A stretch of 5,441 nt of DNA from positions 1-5,441 of the forward strand of contig JAKAZP010000195.1 of NCBI GenBank assembly GCA_021815905.1, read 5' to 3'. A program made the translations under genes and the position numbers. Source of the stretch: Pseudomonadota bacterium. Its GTDB lineage: Bacteria; Pseudomonadota; Gammaproteobacteria; Steroidobacterales; Steroidobacteraceae. The notes below the pieces were generated by a model. The model ran no database searches, had not been told where the DNA came from, and saw only the letters and a program-made list of their open reading frames with translations. Below are positions 4,711 to 5,441 of this stretch, piece by piece. Each line of letters begins with the position of its first letter. Positions within the stretch are counted from its first letter, which is position 1.

Positions 4711-5441
4711 TCAATCCCCCGCGATCGTCATCTCGGCGACCAGCACGGAGCCGCATCGGATCGCGCCGCGCGCATCGACGTCGCTCCCCACCGCCACGAT
4801 GCCGCGGTAGATGTCCCGCAGATTGCCCGCGATCGTCACCTCGTGCACGGGGTGCACGATGGCGCCCCCCTCGACCCAGAAGCCGCTCGCCCCGCGCGAA
4901 TAGTCGCCGGTGACGCCGTTGACGCCCTGACCCATGAGCTCCGTCACGAGCAGCCCCGAGCCCATGCGGCGCAGCAGCTCCTCGCCCGACGGCGCCTCGC
5001 CCGAGCTCGCCACGATCAGGTTGTGAATGCCGCCGGCGTTGCCCGTCGTCTTCAGGCCGAGCCGCCGCGCCGAGTAGCTGCCGAGCACGTAGCCCCCGAG
5101 GGTGCCGTTCTCGACCAGCTCCCGGTCGTGCGTTGCCGCGCCTTCCTCGTCGAAGGGCGCGCTCGCCAGGGCCTTGGGGATGTGCGGCCGCTCGTGCATC
5201 TGCAGGAAGGCGGGAAACACCTGCTCGCCGGCGGCGTTGAGCAGGAACGACGCCTTGCGATACTGGCTTGCGCCCCGGATGGCGCCGATGAAATGGCGGA
5301 AGAGCCCGCGGCTCATGTCCGGCGAGAACAGCACCGGCGCCTTGCGCGTGGCGATCTTGCGCGAGCCGAGGCGGGCCGCCGCGCGCGCCGCCGCCACCGC
5401 CCCCACCGATTCCGGCGACTCGAGCTCGCCCGGGTCGCGGG
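4711..5441 (-). CDS. pmbA: PmbA/TldE metalloprotease-complex subunit (C-terminal part, gene runs off right edge)
   Basis: PmbA (TldE) pairs with TldD in a cytoplasmic protease complex. In E. coli it matures microcin B17 and degrades the antitoxin CcdA. TldD carries the HExxxH zinc site; TldE does not. The visible 242 residues are the C-terminal half of a protein usually near 450 residues. Recognisable blocks, in order, are TRKAPVLFSP, YRKASFLL, PFDEEG, TTGNAGGIHNL, then TELMGQGVN-GVTGDYSRGAS with FWVEGG (encoded about 4858-4946), PVHEVTIAGNL and the typical C-terminal V-A-E-M-T-I-A-G-D. The frame stays open to the right edge; a GTG at 5406 is internal, because residues before it continue in frame and the family is longer. 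In many beta- and gammaproteobacteria pmbA neighbours yjgA; here the next gene downstream is an MFS carrier instead. No tldD is in the window. Confidence 0.93.
   Translation of the reverse strand, partial: RDPGELESPESVGAVAAARAAARLGSRKIATRKAPVLFSPDMSRGLFRHFIGAIRGASQYRKASFLLNAAGEQVFPAFLQMHERPHIPKALASAPFDEEGAATHDRELVENGTLGGYVLGSYSARRLGLKTTGNAGGIHNLIVASSGEAPSGEELLRRMGSGLLVTELMGQGVNGVTGDYSRGASGFWVEGGAIVHPVHEVTIAGNLRDIYRGIVAVGSDVDARGAIRCGSVLVAEMTIAGD

Noticed and set aside
3857..4810. Plus-strand open frame of 317 codons antisense to the MFS gene
   Set aside because: Charged, repetitive composition typical of the reverse strand of a membrane-protein gene; no ribosome site or domain noticed.

Overview
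This window is GC-rich chromosomal DNA, with G or C at most third codon positions. Five protein-coding genes cover nearly all of it, and two of them run off the ends. The protein families (a PaoABC-type molybdenum hydroxylase, a PmbA/TldE-type protein, an MFS carrier and an ACMSD-like amidohydrolase) together with the composition suggest a proteobacterium, probably beta- or gammaproteobacterial. The species cannot be named from this sequence alone.

Region 1 (1-2245, minus strand) is a three-gene operon. It is transcribed toward the left edge in the order [2Fe-2S] subunit (2245-1679), FAD subunit (1675-668), molybdopterin subunit (675 to beyond position 1). The order and the sequence signatures match the E. 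coli periplasmic aldehyde oxidase PaoABC (YagTSR). One such signature is the four-cysteine insert in the FAD subunit that holds an extra [4Fe-4S] cluster. Coupling is tight: a 3-nt gap between the first two genes, an 8-bp overlap between the second and third, and a good Shine-Dalgarno inside each preceding gene. Unlike E. coli PaoA, the iron-sulfur subunit here has no Tat signal. It starts with a short proline-rich segment, so the enzyme is predicted to be cytoplasmic.

Region 2 (2246-2360) is a 115-bp divergent promoter region. It holds an unusually AT-rich imperfect palindrome (2276-2313), whose arms look like -10 elements facing both ways.

Region 3 (2361-3338, plus strand) encodes an amidohydrolase-2 family metalloenzyme related to ACMSD-type decarboxylases, with the metal-ligand set H22/H24/H168/H218/D285 intact. 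It converges on region 4 (4633-3386, minus strand), a 12-helix MFS transporter, with only 47 bp between the two stop codons.

Region 4 is preceded by a 77-bp gap with two dyads and then by the C-terminal 242 residues of a PmbA/TldE protein (4711-5441, minus strand, open at the right edge).

The inferred working model is a small catabolic module. The MFS protein moves a small, perhaps aromatic, compound; the molybdenum enzyme oxidises an aldehyde or N-heterocycle; and the ACMSD-like enzyme decarboxylates or hydrolyses a carboxylated intermediate, with the two enzyme units controlled from one shared divergent promoter. pmbA looks like a housekeeping neighbour. I see no RNA genes, CRISPR arrays, insertion sequences or phage genes, and no stretch over 300 bases lacks a gene.
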